The translations under genes and the position numbers were made by a program. Below, piece after piece: positions 60,784 through 64,000 of a stretch of DNA of 64,000 bases; the stretch's first letter is position 1; each line of letters starts with the position of its first letter. The DNA lies in the NCBI GenBank assembly GCA_002633005.1, contig NMRA01000017.1, positions 722,901 through 786,900 on the forward strand, written 5' to 3'. Below the pieces are notes generated by a model. That model was not told the DNA's origin. It ran no database searches and saw nothing but the letters and a program-made list of their open reading frames with translations. This DNA is from Phoronis australis (taxonomy: Eukaryota > Phoronida > Phoronidae).

Positions 60784-60958
60784 GAGTATACTATGGCTTA
60801 CCGTAACAAGGGAGTGTTGAGTATACTATGGCTTACCGTAACAAGGGAGTGTTGAGTATACTATGGCTTACCGTAACAAGGGAGTGTTGAGTATACTATG
60901 GCTTACCGTAACAAGGGAGTGTTGAGTATACTATGGCTTACCGTAACAAGGGAGTGTC
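60784..60958. repeat. Five-copy 35-bp tandem repeat, essentially perfect
   Basis: Units start at 60784, 60819, 60854, 60889 and 60924 (5 x 35 = 175 bp). Each contains gagtatactatggcttaccg and taacaagggagtgtt; only the final bases of the last unit differ. Confidence 0.98.
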
Positions 60959-61003
60959 TAATTCATAATCACACTTGATGATCCCTAGAACCGAGCTACA
61001 AAA

Positions 61004-61048
61004 CTCGAGTAATAACTTGAGATCTCGAGTAAAAACTCGAGATTCTGA
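61004..61048. repeat. Two to three 20-bp units with CTCGAG palindromes
   Basis: ctcgagtaataacttgagat, then ctcgagtaaaaactcgagat, then a diverged unit. Each unit is itself a small hairpin. Confidence 0.8.
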
Positions 61049-61263
61049 GTTCAAACTCCAACTTTTATCTTCAATCCTTTGGTCATCAGGTGCAAGCTAT
61101 GATTAAAAAGTCATCGAATAACGCCATGATGAACTGAAGGAAATAATAATAGACATTTATCTTGGGTTTGTAACTGAAAATGTTACAAAATTACCAAGAT
61201 TATAAAGTGGGTCACGCGAAATATCCCTTTATGATCTCAAAACGCTAAAAATGTGCATTTAAT

Positions 61264-61372
61264 GTTTCCTGTTGGTCAGTTTGTACATTGAGTGTTTCCT
61301 ATTAGCTTGAAAACTGAATATTTCCTATTGGTCAGTTTGTGCATTGAAGTTTCTTATCGGTCAGTTTTGGGG
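61264..61372. repeat. Degenerate minisatellite, about four units of 25-33 bp
   Basis: Recurring gtttcct(g/a)ttggtcagttt and (t/g)cattga words with one internally altered unit. Confidence 0.75.
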
Positions 61373-62126
61373 TCGAGTACGGAGACTAGAGCCCGGGCCC
61401 TGGTAATAAAACCAACTACTTTATTCACACGAGTGTTACTTACTCTTCCGAACCAATGTCATGGATTTTGTTTGAACGAAAATTGGTTACAATAAATTGC
61501 CTGGAAATTTCCTCACGATCATGTTGCCTTGACAACTGAAACTAATCCACCGTGACGAGCAAATTAACGATCAGTTCTGATCAACGCTAGAAATCGTTTG
61601 CATTCAGAGTAACGTATTGGTTACTGATAGAGCGATGTTCGACAGATCCCGCCGATTGAGTTCTGCCACTATGCTTTGCGTAATCGGATGACTTGTTATC
61701 AGATCAGAAGCAAAAATCTTTGACAACGTTAGCCAGTGCTTCTAAAAATCTTCCGATAATCCCCCGATTTGTTAGCCGGAAGCGTTATGCGACCAAGGCA
61801 TTAGAAAAAAGATGAGATCGATTTTATGACAATGAGTGGCCCCAAAAAAGCTGGTTTTTGATTTTTGCAACTGTTATAAAATTGTCTTCAACGGAAAAAA
61901 CAATCATACTGCCCATGGTTATTAAAGCGGTCTCATTTAGTTCCTTACTGAAAATGAAATAATAGTACTGGTGGTCGGACAGGTTATACCAGATGTGCCC
62001 AGGTCGTTCAACAGGCCCTACTGCACAAAACACCTGTGAAAACATTGTCTTCTTTATTGAAATATTTACACAAACACAAATATATACACGCGCATGGTAA
62101 GCTAGAGAACTGGCTTAAAAACCTAC
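61373..62126. other. Intergenic stretch without a supported gene
   Basis: Nothing recognised. Confidence 0.5.
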
Positions 62127-62198
62127 CATTGTGGTCCACTAGAATTCGAATCTGCAACCTTGAGAACAGGAATTAAAGCGGCCACACTGCCTCATCAG
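62127..62198 (-). repeat. Degenerate tRNA-derived SINE head
   Basis: On the minus strand the segment reads ggcagtgtggccgctttaat near the A-box position and ggttgcagattcgaattcta at the B-box position, followed by gtggacca. This matches the layout of tRNA-like SINE heads (GGC.CAGTGG...GGTTGCGGGTTCGAATCC...ACCA), with A and B boxes about 35 bp apart and several stem-breaking changes. It is therefore a relic rather than a functional tRNA. No SINE tail was identified. Confidence 0.45.
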
Positions 62199-62369
62199 TT
62201 CTTTATTTAGAGGTGATTTTTTAGCTTAGACCAATGTACACATTTCGTTGATACGGTGACGAAAAGTGTAATTTGTATGCTCAGCTATGTCAAAACCCGA
62301 CTTAATTACTGTCCAAGTTAATACCAAAGACCAAAAACGGACTTCGTGTTCACTAAACGGTCTTTTCTG

Positions 62370-62438
62370 ATTTTCGGTCTTAACTTAAGCAAAATTTTGG
62401 TCTTAGGACGAAAGCCACTTTTCATGAAACGGATCCCT
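62370..62438. mobile_element. Right end of an M2-type MITE
   Basis: aagccacttttcatgaaacg then gatccctga matches the right terminal repeat of the complete copy at 52139. The left end was not found. Confidence 0.5.
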
Positions 62439-64000
62439 GATAAGGAACAGATCAATTCGTCATTGCTTGAGAACAACATATTGGCATGTAACAACGGGCT
62501 CTTTCTAAGCCCAGAAGTCACTATAAGAAACAAGTCTAGACCATATTTACAGCGGTCAATGGCCTAAATAGATTCAATGTTCATGAAGGAAAGCTGATTG
62601 ACAGGAGCTTCAATTTGATACTCTTATTATTATCATATTCGTTGTTTTTGCACGCGTGTTATTTATTTAGAATTCTTAGTTTTTATGGACTAAAAGACGA
62701 GGTTGACACGCAACCTCATCGGGTTTTGACTTTTTAGTGGTATCAATATGTGTGCGCATCCAAGAGCGTGGATTTGACGGAGGAGTTATCCAATCCAGAG
62801 TTCATGAAGTGTCATGCAGGCGATCGTCTGCTTGGTAAAATGGCAGTTGATGTCTCCAGATCACGTTTGTCTACGTCTATACTGGCGGTACTAATTAGTG
62901 CTGCCGCCATCCCATAATCCTTTGTTTGAGTGACATCTCACGCTATCCGTAAATTATCAAATGTAAATGGGCCTAATTTTTACTGGTATTTCATTGAACT
63001 GTGTTGCTGACACGAATTATCATTATCCTGTTGATCGTCATCTCTACCAGACTTGAAACTGAACGTCTTTTTGGTGTAATGGTCAGAGGTGGAAACATAT
63101 CCACGACCGTACCTCTAAATTCCCGCTACTACGATCCTCTAAATCCCAGTCCCGGACCAGCAAATACTAAACTCGCGTTACAGATCTCTAGACCCGCACC
63201 CCTAAACTCCACACACGCACCTGAAATGCTCTAGGCACGTAGACTAATCTCTAGTCGTGTGGAAAAATTCCTCGTCACCCAGATTTCAATCCGAAGACTT
63301 ACTAGTTAATTTCTTCCCTCGTGGAAAAAACACGCTCCTGTGATACAGTGAAGATTAATGGGTTGTATAGGTGTTCCATAGAGTCGCTTAGACGAAACTG
63401 AAAATTGTACTTTCCCAAGCACTCAGTAAAACATGGTTCTTTTAACCTTCCATTAGAAATTAAGCAAGTAAACCCAAAATCTTGTGGCTACCAACAGGCC
63501 TTCCATGAGAGCTGATAAGAAGAACTCTCTGTTAGAATTTTAAAATTTTTGATTTATCAAAGAAATCAACTTTCGCGGAATACGCCAACAAGAACAATAA
63601 CGTAGTTAAGTAGTCAAACGTAACCCTGCTTGGCAAGGAAGCTATGGAGCCTATCCTGATCTGGCACACGCCTTACGCTATTCATAGAGATGAACGTGGT
63701 CTTACTCCATTTTTGAATGCAATGTTCCCCACGCCACACGACGGGAAAACTCAACATCACTGACGAAAATGTCAGTCACAGGGCAACGAAATAATCAGAG
63801 GTAATTTTGCCTAATTTGTCACGAAAGTTAAGAGAACGATGATGACATTATACAATCTAACTTTTTAGTGAAGTTGGTTACTCAATTTCTCAAGCACACG
63901 ATTGTCAATTTCTGTTGAATACTAACAAAATACCACGCAATACTAAATATTTTTCTGAGAAAAATATCTGGGAGTGTAAATAACAGAGCATCCTGTATAG
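62439..64000. other. Intergenic stretch with weak short repeats
   Basis: At 63105-63220, cctctaaat(t/c)cc-type words recur about every 25 bp (cctctaaattcccg, cctctaaatcccag, ctctagacccgc, cctaaactcc), a degenerate minisatellite inside an open but domain-less frame. Nothing else recognised. Confidence 0.5.

Overview
The window is nuclear DNA from an animal, most likely a marine invertebrate with a large, repeat-rich, highly heterozygous genome. The evidence is a multi-exon leucine-rich-repeat gene with GT-AG introns, decayed Tc1/mariner and Penelope-like elements, a tRNA-derived SINE relic, several MITE families and many minisatellites, all in AT-rich DNA. No bacterial gene organisation is present. 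I cannot name the species or phylum from the sequence alone.

1-9.8 kb: the 3' part of one plus-strand gene encoding a leucine-rich-repeat (LRR) protein. Eight exons between 28 and 8894 can be joined with consistent phase into about 250 codons ending in TGA; the 5' end lies outside the window. Its introns hold a 26-bp minisatellite (1173-1648) and a 1955-bp terminal-inverted-repeat DNA transposon (6635-8589). That transposon carries a frameshifted HIRAN-like reading frame and a nested or shared ~370-bp repeat.

9.8-64 kb: no host gene that I can support. The region is a graveyard of mobile DNA. It contains a Penelope-like GIY-YIG fragment (11226-11500) and a Tc1 transposase relic (about 21240-21795, minus strand) with a stretch multiplied as a 57-bp, 19-codon tandem array. 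It also has a 1.25-kb inverted-repeat element (27731-28975), about nine copies of one MITE family (TIR core GTTCCGTAGACGCGAGAA), a second MITE family (51858-52139), and a third dispersed family with copies at 17945, 30921 and 58936. Numerous minisatellites and microsatellites fill the rest.

The only two ambiguous bases (37444 and 50651) each sit exactly at the 3' end of the first copy of a direct duplication. The first (36597-37443 versus 37445-38291) has a few percent divergence and looks like two unmerged allelic contig ends. The second (49973-50650 versus 50865-51540) is nearly identical and could be either an assembly artefact or a recent duplication.

No pathway-level interaction among genes can be inferred because only one host gene is present. 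No clear tRNA, rRNA, snRNA or CRISPR was found. All alignments were made by eye and no database was searched.
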